Source: Dyella nitratireducens (GTDB lineage Bacteria > Pseudomonadota > Gammaproteobacteria > Xanthomonadales > Rhodanobacteraceae). Taken from it: a DNA stretch of 64,000 bases. A program made the position numbers and the translations under genes. The DNA is taken from contig NZ_BMJA01000001.1 in NCBI RefSeq assembly GCF_014642835.1, positions 849,263-913,262 of the forward strand, given 5' to 3'. The notes under the pieces were generated by a model. The model saw only the letters and a list, made by a program, of their open reading frames with translations. It did no database searches and was not told the origin of the DNA. Shown here one piece after another: positions 26,900-37,033 of the stretch; position 1 is the first letter of the stretch, and each line of letters opens with the position of its first letter.

Positions 26900-26991
26900 A
26901 AACGGCTCGTCAGGGAGGGGCGAACGGAAGCAAGTGTGGCTGATGTGAGGGGCCGTTCAAAGCCTTGCGGTCTCGCGGCGAGGCGCGTCCG

Positions 26992-27588
26992 TCACCCCAG
27001 CCTGCTTCCCGGTGGAGAGAGAGCGTTGGTATGTCGCGCCTGCCAAGCTCGATGCGACCAATAAAGTACGTAGTGTGCGCCGCTCGCCACGCACAGCACG
27101 GCCACCAGCCAGGCCAACACCGACGACCGCAGCACGGGCCAGTGCGCCAGCGCCAGCAAGACGGTTAGCAAATAGATGATCTGCGCGAGCGTGCAAGCTT
27201 TGGATAGCAGGCTGGGCCGTGGTTCGATCGGGCCGATCAGCACGCGCCAGCCGAGCGCACCCAGGGCGATCATCCCATCGCGGCCGCATACGATCACCGC
27301 CAGCCAGACAGGCGCTTCCTGCCGCCATGCCAGGATCACGAAGCAAGCGATCAGCAACAGCTTGTCGGCGACCGCATCGAGTATTCCGCCGAGCCGGCTC
27401 TGCCAGCCATAGTGACGCGCCAGAAAACCATCCAGTCCGTCCGATGCGCCAGCCACCGCGACCAGCAGCAGCGCGAGAGACCATTGCTCATGCCACAGCA
27501 GCCAGCAGATGGGCACTACCAGCAGCACCCGCAACATGGAGATGGCGTTGGGCAGATGCCGCCAAGGCGATTGCGACGCTGTCGGCAT
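26992..27588 (-). CDS. CDP-alcohol phosphatidyltransferase family protein
   Basis: Start taken at ATG 27588, giving 198 residues. The CDP-alcohol phosphatidyltransferase signature is complete: DGLDGFLAR, then GGILDAVADK, matching DGx2ARx8Gx3Dx3D. Five or six membrane helices follow. These integral enzymes transfer a phosphatidyl group to an alcohol such as glycerol-3-phosphate. Because pssA lies at 58294, this one is more likely PgsA-like or cardiolipin-synthase-like, but I cannot decide. Confidence 0.85.
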   Translation of the reverse strand: MPTASQSPWRHLPNAISMLRVLLVVPICWLLWHEQWSLALLLVAVAGASDGLDGFLARHYGWQSRLGGILDAVADKLLLIACFVILAWRQEAPVWLAVIVCGRDGMIALGALGWRVLIGPIEPRPSLLSKACTLAQIIYLLTVLLALAHWPVLRSSVLAWLVAVLCVASGAHYVLYWSHRAWQARHTNALSPPGSRLG

Positions 27589-27607
27589 CGCGGCGGTCAC
27601 GACGAAC

Positions 27608-28606
27608 TTAATGCAACCAGCGCAGGCTGGCGTCCGCGCCATCGTGGGAATCGCCTGCCATCACGCGCCCGCCAGCGGCAAGGTTGGTGACGAGGTTATC
27701 CAGCGGCATACCTGCCTTCACCGACAACATCACGCCGTCGTCCTGGGCGCCAACCGTGGCGATGGTTCGTACGGAAGGATCGGCACGCAACGTGGCGAGC
27801 AGGCTGGCGTAATCCATCGCCGAATGCAGGCCAGACACCCACAACGTGCCGTTCACGTCGGCGGTGGCGATCACGTTGAGCGCCTGGCCCAGCCGGCCGG
27901 TGGCACTTTGGCCGGCATCGGCGAACAAGCCGTTCTGGTCGGTGCCCTGTGCGTTCCAGTGCTGGGACTGCCCGCCGCTGATCAGCGTCCAGTCGGCACT
28001 GTTTGCATGCAGGTCGCCGATCAGCACCAGGCCCGTGTGATAAATCCGGCTGATCGCGGACAAGGCAGCAGGATCGGCGCCCGCCAGCTTGCCCAGGTCT
28101 GGCAACTGCGAGGGATCGTCGGCATAACTCACCTGATAGCCACCTTTGTTGATCGCACCGGTAAGCGCACCGAGTTCATTCTGATTGAGCAGATGACCGT
28201 CACCGGCCTTCACCACCAGCAACAGCGGCGGCCTGACGCCGGCCGTGGTGGCGCCCAGTTGGGTGACCAGGCGTTGCACCGCGCCCTGATCGAAACTGAC
28301 GGTCAGCGTGAAGGTGGGCGGGTTGCCGCCGTCGGCCTGATACTGGAACTGCTTCACGATGCCTGCAGCATTCTGCAAGGCCTCGGGATAGCCGGGCTTG
28401 CTGCTCAGATCCTGGCCGCCGGAGACGCGCACCAGCACCTGTCCCAATGCCGATTGGAATGCCTGGCTACGTTGCGCCGCACTGGTGTCAGTGACCGGTA
28501 TCACGACGGTGTACGGCGAGTTGGTGGTCTGCCCTCGCGCCATCGGGGCGAGCCCCAGGGCGAGACCAAACAGCAGCAGGGCGATCGGCAAACGTGGCAG
28601 ACGCAT
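27608..28606 (-). CDS. DUF2066 domain protein, exported
   Basis: The 332-residue product has a signal peptide (LLLFGLALGLAPMARGQ) and the DUF2066 domain, with VVIPVTDTSAAQRSQAFQSA near the N-terminus and LVRVSGGQDL. The family is conserved beside purM and hda in gammaproteobacteria, but its role is not established. A periplasmic location is predicted. It is divergent from purM across the repeat-rich intergenic region. Confidence 0.88.
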   Translation of the reverse strand: MRLPRLPIALLLFGLALGLAPMARGQTTNSPYTVVIPVTDTSAAQRSQAFQSALGQVLVRVSGGQDLSSKPGYPEALQNAAGIVKQFQYQADGGNPPTFTLTVSFDQGAVQRLVTQLGATTAGVRPPLLLVVKAGDGHLLNQNELGALTGAINKGGYQVSYADDPSQLPDLGKLAGADPAALSAISRIYHTGLVLIGDLHANSADWTLISGGQSQHWNAQGTDQNGLFADAGQSATGRLGQALNVIATADVNGTLWVSGLHSAMDYASLLATLRADPSVRTIATVGAQDDGVMLSVKAGMPLDNLVTNLAAGGRVMAGDSHDGADASLRWLH

Positions 28607-28969
28607 GTCAGGGGGCCGTATTCAGGTCAGGGGTCAAGGGATGATCTGATGAGTTCTGCGTAGGCGGCATGATGTCCAGAAGGCCCGCAGGGTGTGTTGC
28701 GTGGCGCAGAGCAGACTGGCCGTCTGTTCAAGTCGCGCGGCGCAGCCTGCGGGCCTTCTGGACATCACCCTTCGGGCCGGCACTGTCCGTCCGCATACCT
28801 TCGGCCCATCGTCTCGACAGACGGCCAGTCTGACTTCGCCGATGGTCCTGTGGTCTGCGAACGGACAGTGCCGGTGACGCCCACGCAGAACTCATCAGAG
28901 CATCCCGAAGTCTGCCCAATCCAGCCCTTAACGTCTATCATTGGACGTTTCTTCAAGCTCAGGTTGGCC
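28607..28969. repeat. Intergenic stretch with four interleaved inverted repeats
   Basis: No gene is supportable here. Four inverted pairs are visible: 28646-28666 with 28879-28899 (20 of 21), 28670-28691 with 28746-28767 (22 of 22), 28712-28727 with 28817-28832 (16 of 16) and 28779-28795 with 28856-28872 (16 of 17). Their order is A B C b D c d a, so B, C and D cross each other while A encloses all. Each arm of pair C can also fold on itself (CAGAC, 5-base loop, GTCTG). The purM promoter must lie in or beside it. Confidence 0.8.
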
Positions 28970-29998
28970 ATGTCCGACGCCCTTACCTACCGCGCCGCAG
29001 GCGTGGATATCGATGCCGGCAATGCCGTGGTCGAACGTATCAAGCCGCTTGTGAAGCGCACCTTTCGTCCGGAGGTGATGGGCGGACTGGGCGGCTTCGG
29101 CGGCCTGTTCAACCTGGGCACGAGCTACAAGGAGCCGGTGCTGGTCTCAGGCACCGACGGCGTGGGCACCAAGCTCAAGCTGGCTCAGCAGTTGAACCGC
29201 CACGACACCATCGGCATCGACCTGGTGGGCATGTGCGTGAACGACGTGCTGGTGCAGGGCGCCGAGCCCTTGTTCTTCCTCGACTACTTCGCCACCGGCA
29301 AGTTGGACGTGGATACCACCGTGGCCGTGGTCGGCGGTATCGCCAAGGGTTGCGAACTGGCCGGCTGCGCGCTGATCGGCGGCGAAACCGCCGAAATGCC
29401 CGACATGTATCCGCCGGGTGAATACGACCTGGCCGGTTTCACCGTCGGCGCGGTGGAAAAGGAAGCGTTGCTCAGTGGCGACAGTGTCGTAGCCGGTGAC
29501 GTGATCCTGGCTGTGGCGTCGTCCGGCCCGCATTCCAATGGTTATTCGCTGATCCGCAAGATCGTCGAACGCGCAGGCAACCCGCTGGAGCTGGACCTCG
29601 GTGGCGTGAAGCTGGCCGATGCGCTGATGGCACCGACCACGATCTATGTAAAGCCGGTGCTGGAACTGCTGAAGTCTGTGTCTGTGCATGGCATGGCGCA
29701 TATCACCGGCGGCGGCCTGAAAGAAAACATCATCCGCGTGGTGCCGGATGGCCTCGGCCTCAAGCTTGATGCCTCCGCCATCGTGCTGCCGCCGGTGTTC
29801 GATTGGCTGATGCGCGAGGGCAAGGTTGCACGCGAAGAGATGTGGCGCACGTTCAATTGCGGCGTGGGCTTTACCGTGTTGCTGCCGCGTGATGCGGTGA
29901 GTGCGGCGTCGGCATTGCTGGCCAAGCATGATTTGAAGAGCTGGGTGATTGGCGAGGTGGTGCAGGCACAAGCGGACGAGCGCGTGCATATTGGTTGA
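28970..29998 (+). CDS. purM: Phosphoribosylformylglycinamidine cyclo-ligase PurM
   Basis: PurM makes aminoimidazole ribonucleotide in purine synthesis. I chose ATG 28970; the frame extends upstream through the inverted-repeat region but that part is not PurM-like. The 342-residue product has [46 protein letters not shown] and [14 protein letters not shown], all family signatures in order. Length is normal. purN follows after a palindromic repeat. Confidence 0.96.
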   Translation: MSDALTYRAAGVDIDAGNAVVERIKPLVKRTFRPEVMGGLGGFGGLFNLGTSYKEPVLVSGTDGVGTKLKLAQQLNRHDTIGIDLVGMCVNDVLVQGAEPLFFLDYFATGKLDVDTTVAVVGGIAKGCELAGCALIGGETAEMPDMYPPGEYDLAGFTVGAVEKEALLSGDSVVAGDVILAVASSGPHSNGYSLIRKIVERAGNPLELDLGGVKLADALMAPTTIYVKPVLELLKSVSVHGMAHITGGGLKENIIRVVPDGLGLKLDASAIVLPPVFDWLMREGKVAREEMWRTFNCGVGFTVLLPRDAVSAASALLAKHDLKSWVIGEVVQAQADERVHIG

Positions 29999-30030
29999 GA
30001 CTTTCAACAATCTCGCGATAGAGCCCTGTG

Positions 30031-30115
30031 GCCGTCATTCCCGCGAAAGCGGGAATCCATGTTGGCTCTGATGCAAAAAGCAAAAATGGATTCCCGCTTT
30101 CGCGGGAATGACGGC
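30031..30115. repeat. REP-type palindromic pair between purM and purN
   Basis: Two inverted copies of an element with the core ATTCCCGCGAAAGCGGGAAT, separated by about 30 bases, form a nested palindrome. The same core recurs at 61595-61626, and a GGCGAAGGCC variant occurs at 57190-57263. Confidence 0.85.
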
Positions 30116-30147
30116 CGGCAAGAACACCTTCTAATCGATCACCGAAC

Positions 30148-30810
30148 ATGCCCGCACCACTCCGCATCGCAGTCCTCGCCTCCGGCCGCGGCAGCAACTT
30201 CGCCGCGCTGCTGGCCGCGCGCGAACGCAGCGAACTGCCGGTGGAATTCGTGCTCGTCGCCAGCGACAAGGCCGACGCACCCGTGCTGCAATTCGCACAA
30301 AGCGCGGGCGTGCCAACCACCGTGCTCGATCCGCGTGGGTACAGCGACCGCCGTGCCTACGACGTCGCCCTGTTCGATCGCATCGGCGCCAGCAAACCAG
30401 ACTTGCTCGTGCTGGCCGGCTTCATGCGCATCATCGATGGCGAAGCGTTGAAACCGTGGACAGGCCGGATGATCAACATCCACCCTTCCCTGCTACCCAA
30501 ATACCGCGGCCTGCATACACACCGGCGCGCGCTGAAAGCCGGCGATCTCGAACACGGCGCAAGCGTGCATTACGTAACGGCTGAACTCGATGGCGGCCCG
30601 GTGATTGCCCAAACCATCTTGCCGATCGAAGCCGGCGACAACGAAAACACGCTGGCTGCACGCTTGCTGCCCTTGGAGCATCAACTGCTACCGGCGGTTG
30701 TCGCGCTGCTTGCTGCAGGCAGGCTGGCACTAAGCGAAGAAGGCATCACGTTCGACAATCAGCCACTTCGCAAACCCTTGCGATGGAAAGACGGCGAGCT
30801 CGTTCGCTAA
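30148..30810 (+). CDS. purN: Phosphoribosylglycinamide formyltransferase PurN
   Basis: PurN transfers a formyl group from 10-formyltetrahydrofolate to GAR. The 220-residue product has the N-terminal IAVLASGRGSNFAAL nucleotide-binding loop. It carries the catalytic NIHPSLLPKYRGLHTHRRAL segment with the essential Asn and His, and the later ASVHYVTAELDGGPVI. Length is normal for the family. It follows purM, with a REP-type element between. Confidence 0.95.
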   Translation: MPAPLRIAVLASGRGSNFAALLAARERSELPVEFVLVASDKADAPVLQFAQSAGVPTTVLDPRGYSDRRAYDVALFDRIGASKPDLLVLAGFMRIIDGEALKPWTGRMINIHPSLLPKYRGLHTHRRALKAGDLEHGASVHYVTAELDGGPVIAQTILPIEAGDNENTLAARLLPLEHQLLPAVVALLAAGRLALSEEGITFDNQPLRKPLRWKDGELVR

Positions 30811-30852
30811 TCGCCATCAGGCGTTCAGCCTTCGCGCGTACACTGCCGACCC

Positions 30853-31557
30853 ATGCGCACACACAACCTCCCCCGCTCCCTCCTCGCCGGCCTTGCGCTG
30901 GCTGTCTCCACCGCTGCGTTCGCCGCACAGCCGACACCGTTCACGGCCACCTACGCTGTGACAAGTCAGGGCCAGCCGATGGGTGAAGCGACCATCACGC
31001 TGAAATCGCTAGGCAACGGCCAATACGAATACAGCAACCAGATACAAGGCACGTCTGGCTTGGCGGCAGCACTGGGCGCCAACTCCAGTGATGTCACTCG
31101 CTTCCGCTGGAATGGCAATACGCCCGAGACCGAAAGCTATATGTCCAAGGTCGTTGCATTCAAAGTCAAGCAACGCAGCATGCAGGTGAACTGGAATACC
31201 AAGCAGGTAAGCGTGGACGAGGGCAAAGGTGTCACGAACTACGCCGCGGTTCCGGGCATGGTTGATCGCAATACCATCTCGTATGCACTTGGCTTGGCAC
31301 TGCACAATGGCAATCAGAACGTGACCTTGCCGGTAGGCGTGAAGCAGCACGTGGAGCAGCAGCAATTCAAGGTGCAAGGCACCGAGAGCGTGAAAGTGCC
31401 GGCCGGGAGCTTCCAAGCTGAGCGCGTGACGCGCACCGATTCGGACAAGCACTTCGAAGCATGGTATGTGCCGGCTAAATATCCGCTGCCGGTGAAACTT
31501 GCGCAGAGCGATGGCGGGGATTTGACGTTGGAACTGGTGCGTTACAGCTCGCCGTAA
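30853..31557 (+). CDS. DUF3108 domain protein, exported
   Basis: The 234-residue product has a signal peptide (LAGLALAVSTAAFAA) and a DUF3108 beta-rich domain, with FTATYAVTSQGQPMGEA at the start and TRTDSDKHFEAWYVPAKYPLPV near the end. Members are often found with purN in this order of bacteria. Function is unknown and a periplasmic location is predicted. A palindromic repeat begins a few bases after its stop. Confidence 0.87.
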   Translation: MRTHNLPRSLLAGLALAVSTAAFAAQPTPFTATYAVTSQGQPMGEATITLKSLGNGQYEYSNQIQGTSGLAAALGANSSDVTRFRWNGNTPETESYMSKVVAFKVKQRSMQVNWNTKQVSVDEGKGVTNYAAVPGMVDRNTISYALGLALHNGNQNVTLPVGVKQHVEQQQFKVQGTESVKVPAGSFQAERVTRTDSDKHFEAWYVPAKYPLPVKLAQSDGGDLTLELVRYSSP

Positions 31558-31561
31558 ATCA

Positions 31562-31635
31562 CGTAGGTTGGGGTGTAAACCCCAACATGGTATGTATCCA
31601 GAATGGCGGTGTTGGGGTTTGCACCCCAACCTACG
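31562..31635. repeat. GTAGGTTGGGGT palindromic repeat, copy 1
   Basis: Inverted arms GTAGGTTGGGGTGTAAACCC and its near-perfect complement bracket a spacer of about 30 bases. It lies between the convergent DUF3108 and murA genes. A bifunctional terminator or a non-autonomous element are both possible. Confidence 0.85.
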
Positions 31636-33175
<1,540 letters not shown>

Positions 33176-33344
33176 CGGTTTTCCAAATACTTGCGATGCT
33201 GAACGCCGGTTGCCAACCCGTACAGGTGGAACCATCGGCGACAGGCATCAAGATAGAATGCGAATATGCCATGTTAATGGAAATCCGCTGTCGCAGAAAC
33301 GACACAGTGTGTCGCCGCCCTGTCCAGCCCGCTGCCGAGGACGC

Positions 33345-34355
33345 ATGAACGCACCCATCGCCAAGCCCAAATCCACCCGGGTGGACGCTGCCGCCGTCGT
33401 GCGCAGCGCACGCACGGTCATCGCCACCGAGGCCGCCGCCATCCGCGCGCTGGAGCCGCGCATCGACCAGACTTTCGTCGACGCCTGCCGGCTGATCCTG
33501 GGCTGCAAGGGACGCGTGGTGGTGACCGGCATGGGTAAGTCCGGGCATGTGGGGCGCAAGATCGCCGCCACCCTGGCCTCCACCGGCACGCCGGCGTTCT
33601 TTGTGCATCCGGGCGAAGCCAGCCATGGCGACCTGGGCATGATTTTGCCGCAGGATGTGGTGCTGGCCCTGTCCAACTCGGGCGAAACCGACGAAATCCT
33701 GTTCATCCTTCCGGTGATCAAGCGCCAGGGCATTCCGCTGATCGCCATCACGGGCAATCCCGATTCCTCCCTCGCCGGCCAGGCCGACGTGCACTTGGAT
33801 GCCGGTATCTCGGCCGAAGCCTGCCCACTGGGCCTGGCCCCCACCGCCAGCACCACGGCGGCGTTGGTGATGGGTGATGCCCTCGCCATCGCGCTGCTGG
33901 AAGCGCGCGGGTTTACCTCCGAGGACTTCGCGCGTTCCCATCCCGCGGGCAGCCTGGGGCGCCGTCTGTTGCTGCACATCAGCGATGTGATGCACACCGG
34001 CCCAGGCATCCCGATGATCCACCCGGATGCCACGATCACCGAAGCCCTGATGGAAATGACCCGCAAACATCTCGGCATGACTGCCGTCGTCGACAGCGAA
34101 CAGCGCCTGCTGGGCGTGTTCACCGACGGCGACCTGCGCCGCGCGCTGGACGACGATGGCGTCGACCTGCGCAATGCGCACGTCAGCGATCTGATGACGC
34201 GCGGCCCGAAGGTGATCGGCGCCGACAAGCTGGCCATCGAAGCGGCCCAGCTGATGGAGAAATACCAGATTCACGCCCTGCTGGTGGTCGACCACACACA
34301 ACGCGTGGTCGGCGCTCTCAACATTCACGACCTGCTGCGCGCACGCGTGGTTTAA
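33345..34355 (+). CDS. kdsD: Arabinose-5-phosphate isomerase KdsD
   Basis: KdsD interconverts ribulose-5-phosphate and arabinose-5-phosphate for Kdo synthesis. The ATG at 33345 gives 336 residues; the frame continues upstream over ibaG without support. The SIS domain (about 45-180) contains VVTGMGKSGHVGRKIAAT and ALSNSGETDEI. Two CBS domains (about 215-330) follow. It heads the kdsC-lptC-lptA-lptB block and is divergent from ibaG. Confidence 0.94.
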   Translation: MNAPIAKPKSTRVDAAAVVRSARTVIATEAAAIRALEPRIDQTFVDACRLILGCKGRVVVTGMGKSGHVGRKIAATLASTGTPAFFVHPGEASHGDLGMILPQDVVLALSNSGETDEILFILPVIKRQGIPLIAITGNPDSSLAGQADVHLDAGISAEACPLGLAPTASTTAALVMGDALAIALLEARGFTSEDFARSHPAGSLGRRLLLHISDVMHTGPGIPMIHPDATITEALMEMTRKHLGMTAVVDSEQRLLGVFTDGDLRRALDDDGVDLRNAHVSDLMTRGPKVIGADKLAIEAAQLMEKYQIHALLVVDHTQRVVGALNIHDLLRARVV

Positions 34356-34372
34356 ACAGGCCCGGATACCGC

Positions 34373-34915
34373 ATGGATTATCTTTCCAACTTGCCTGCCG
34401 ACGTGCTTGCCCGCGCCGCCAGGATTCGCCTGGCCGCGTTCGACGTGGACGGCACGCTCACCGACGGCCGCCTGTGGTACAGCGAAAGCGGCCACGAAAC
34501 CAAGGTATTCCACGTGCATGACGGCCTCGGCCTGAAGCGCCTGCAGTCGCACGGCGTGCAAGTCGCCATCGTCAGCGCTCGCATCAGCCATCCGGTCGCC
34601 TTGCGCGCGGAAGAACTCAACATTGCGCATGTGTACCAAGGACAGACGGACAAACGCGAATGCTTGCGCCAGATGCTGGAAGCACTGGAACTCACGCCCG
34701 AAGAGGCCGCCTTCATCGGCGATGACCTGCCCGATCTGCCTGCCATGCAGATCGCTGGCTTGGCCGTTGCCGTCGCCAACGCGCACCCGTGGGTGGCGCA
34801 GCGTGCGCACTACCAGACGCATCTCGGCGGCGGCATGGGCGCGGTGCGCGAAGTGTGCGATCTGATCCTGCATGCGCAGGGCAAGAGTGCGGCAGAACAG
34901 GAGCACTGGCGGTGA
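34373..34915 (+). CDS. kdsC: Kdo-8-phosphate phosphatase KdsC
   Basis: KdsC is a HAD phosphatase that releases Kdo from Kdo-8-phosphate. In the 180-residue product the nucleophile motif AAFDVDGTLTDG (Asp24, Asp26) and the C-terminal IGDDLPDLPAM motif are intact, with little cap domain, as in C0-type KdsC. The stop overlaps the GTG start of lptC (GTGA). Confidence 0.94.
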   Translation: MDYLSNLPADVLARAARIRLAAFDVDGTLTDGRLWYSESGHETKVFHVHDGLGLKRLQSHGVQVAIVSARISHPVALRAEELNIAHVYQGQTDKRECLRQMLEALELTPEEAAFIGDDLPDLPAMQIAGLAVAVANAHPWVAQRAHYQTHLGGGMGAVREVCDLILHAQGKSAAEQEHWR

Positions 34916-35574
34916 ACCTGCGCCAATTCCTGCGCGACAACCGCACCAACGTCGCGATCGCACTGCTTGCCATTGCCGCGCCGGCCAGCTGGATGCTGCG
35001 CAGCTGGGTGGTGGGCGAGCCGCCGGTGAACGAATTCATCGGCCCGCCGATTTCCGATTACGTGCTCTACAACGCCACCGTGTGGAGCTATGACACCAAC
35101 GGCTTGCATAGTTTCACCATGACCGCACCGCGCATGGATCGCCGCGGCGGCGACGAATCGCTCTACATCAATGCGCCGGTATTCGAGATCGCCTCGAAAA
35201 ACCCCGGCGTGCCGGATTGGCACGGCAATGCGCCCTTCGGCTGGGTCAACAAGGGGGGCACGGAAATGCGGCTGGACGGCGCGGTGTACATGCATCGCCC
35301 TGCCTACGCACAAGGTCCCATGGCAACATTATGTACCTCCAATGTCACCGGCTGGCCGAAAGAGAACCGCATGCAAACCGCGGATCAGGCCACGATGACG
35401 CAGGGAGCCAGCGTGATGTACGGCGTCGGCATGCGTGCCAGCCTCAACGATAACCATTTGGAGTTGCTCCATGACGTGCACGGCGTGCTGTATTCGAGCC
35501 AGAACAATGCTACGGCTAAGCCTGTTGACTGCAGGAATCTTGTCGCTGCAGCCGGCGCTGGCAAGGCAGGATGA
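34912..35574 (+). CDS. lptC: LPS export protein LptC
   Basis: LptC is the bitopic inner-membrane protein that passes LPS from LptBFG to LptA. The GTG start at 34912 overlaps the kdsC stop and opens a membrane helix (about 12-32), then a beta-jellyroll periplasmic domain. The 220-residue length is slightly above the E. coli protein. The last 68 bases overlap lptA in another frame, an unusually long overlap for this operon. Confidence 0.88.
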   Translation: MNLRQFLRDNRTNVAIALLAIAAPASWMLRSWVVGEPPVNEFIGPPISDYVLYNATVWSYDTNGLHSFTMTAPRMDRRGGDESLYINAPVFEIASKNPGVPDWHGNAPFGWVNKGGTEMRLDGAVYMHRPAYAQGPMATLCTSNVTGWPKENRMQTADQATMTQGASVMYGVGMRASLNDNHLELLHDVHGVLYSSQNNATAKPVDCRNLVAAAGAGKAG

Positions 35575-36139
35575 TCGCAACCAGCCGATCCACGTCGTGC
35601 ATGCCGAAAGCTTCGACGGTTACAACCAGCCCAACAGCATCAGCACGTTCACCGACAACGTGCTGATCACCCAGGGCACGATGAAGCTCACCGGCGCATT
35701 GGCCAAGATCTATACGGCCAAGGAAGACACATCCGTCGACCACGTCATCGTGACCGGCACGCCACAAAAGCGTCCGCACATCGAACAGATCGACGACAAC
35801 GGCAACCTGATGACCGGCGATGCCGATCAGCTGTATTACGACAACGTCAACGGCATCGCGATCCTGACCGGCAACGCCATCGTGCATCAGCAGAACAAGG
35901 GCGATGCGCACGGTGCCAAGCTCACCTACAACACGCAAACCAGCTACATGGTCGGCGAAAGCAACGGCGCAGGTCCGGTCACCATGACCTTCCTGCCCAA
36001 GCAGAAGCCCCTGCCGCCGCCGAAGCACGGCGCCGCGCCGGCAACGTCACCCGCCGCGCCAGCCAAGCCGGCTGCCAAACCTGCATCGTCATCCAGCACC
36101 AGCGCGCCGGCCTCCGCCAGCAGCGCCTCCAAGGAATAA
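35507..36139 (+). CDS. lptA: LPS transport periplasmic protein LptA
   Basis: The ATG at 35507 opens a signal peptide ([19 protein letters not shown]) and lies inside the lptC end. The mature 190 residues contain OstA-domain strands ([51 protein letters not shown]). An Ala/Pro/Ser-rich tail of about 40 residues is extra relative to E. coli. LptA forms the periplasmic bridge for LPS. Confidence 0.9.
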   Translation: MLRLSLLTAGILSLQPALARQDDRNQPIHVVHAESFDGYNQPNSISTFTDNVLITQGTMKLTGALAKIYTAKEDTSVDHVIVTGTPQKRPHIEQIDDNGNLMTGDADQLYYDNVNGIAILTGNAIVHQQNKGDAHGAKLTYNTQTSYMVGESNGAGPVTMTFLPKQKPLPPPKHGAAPATSPAAPAKPAAKPASSSSTSAPASASSASKE

Positions 36140-36146
36140 CCATTAC

Positions 36147-36866
36147 ATGCTGTCCGCAGAAGGCCTGCAAAAAAGTTTCCGTGCGCGCATGGTTGTGCGC
36201 GACTTCGCGTTCTCGATCCGTCAGGGCGAAGTGGTCGGCCTGCTCGGCCCCAACGGCGCCGGCAAAACCACCTGTTTCTACATGATCGTAGGCCTGATCG
36301 AAGCGGATGCCGGGGCGATCAAACTCGACAAGCAGGACATCACCGGCCTGCCCATGCATGCACGCGCCAAGCTCGGCATCGGCTACCTGCCGCAGGAAGC
36401 GTCGGTGTTTCGCCGCCTCAGCGTGGCCGACAACATCATGGCGGTGTTGGAATTGCGTGAAGGCCTGGACCAGCGCAAGCGCGATGCCGAACTGGAAAGC
36501 CTGTTGGATGAGCTGAAAATCGCGCATATCGCCGGCCAGAAGGGCATCAGCCTGTCCGGCGGCGAACGCCGCCGCGTGGAGATTGCGCGCGCGCTGGCCG
36601 CACAACCGCGCTACATGCTGCTGGACGAACCGTTCGCTGGCGTGGACCCGATTTCAGTGGGTGAAATCCAGCGCATCGTGCGGCACCTGAAGGAACGCGG
36701 CATCGGCGTGCTGATCACCGACCATAACGTGCGCGAGACATTGGGCATCTGCGATCGCGCCTACATCATGAACGAAGGTGAGGTGCTCTCGCGCGGCACG
36801 CCGGCACATATCCTGGCCGACGAACGGGTCCGCGAAGTGTATCTGGGGCGCGAATTCCGGCTTTGA
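36147..36866 (+). CDS. lptB: LPS export ABC transporter ATPase LptB
   Basis: LptB is the cytoplasmic ATPase of the LptBFG extractor. In 239 residues I see Walker A (GPNGAGKTT, residues 34-42), the signature [16 protein letters not shown], Walker B ([12 protein letters not shown]) and the switch His in ITDHNVRE. It completes the Kdo/LPS-transport block and precedes rpoN, the conserved order in Gram-negatives. Confidence 0.96.
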   Translation: MLSAEGLQKSFRARMVVRDFAFSIRQGEVVGLLGPNGAGKTTCFYMIVGLIEADAGAIKLDKQDITGLPMHARAKLGIGYLPQEASVFRRLSVADNIMAVLELREGLDQRKRDAELESLLDELKIAHIAGQKGISLSGGERRRVEIARALAAQPRYMLLDEPFAGVDPISVGEIQRIVRHLKERGIGVLITDHNVRETLGICDRAYIMNEGEVLSRGTPAHILADERVREVYLGREFRL

Positions 36867-37033
36867 GCAGCCGCCCCAAAAGCTAGGTAAATACTCCAAC
36901 TTTTTTACCGGCACAAGTCTAATTTGAGCCGCTTCACATCCGCGTATAAAGCGGCACTACATGGCGCCTGTCAACTATGGCCGGCGCTCCGCCGAGGGGT
37001 TAGGATGAAGCCAGTTAAACCCTTTTGGCAGGC

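Noticed and set aside
28694-28969. N-terminal extension of purM by 92 codons
   Set aside because: The extra stretch covers the inverted repeats and has no similarity to PurM. ATG 28970 fits the family start.
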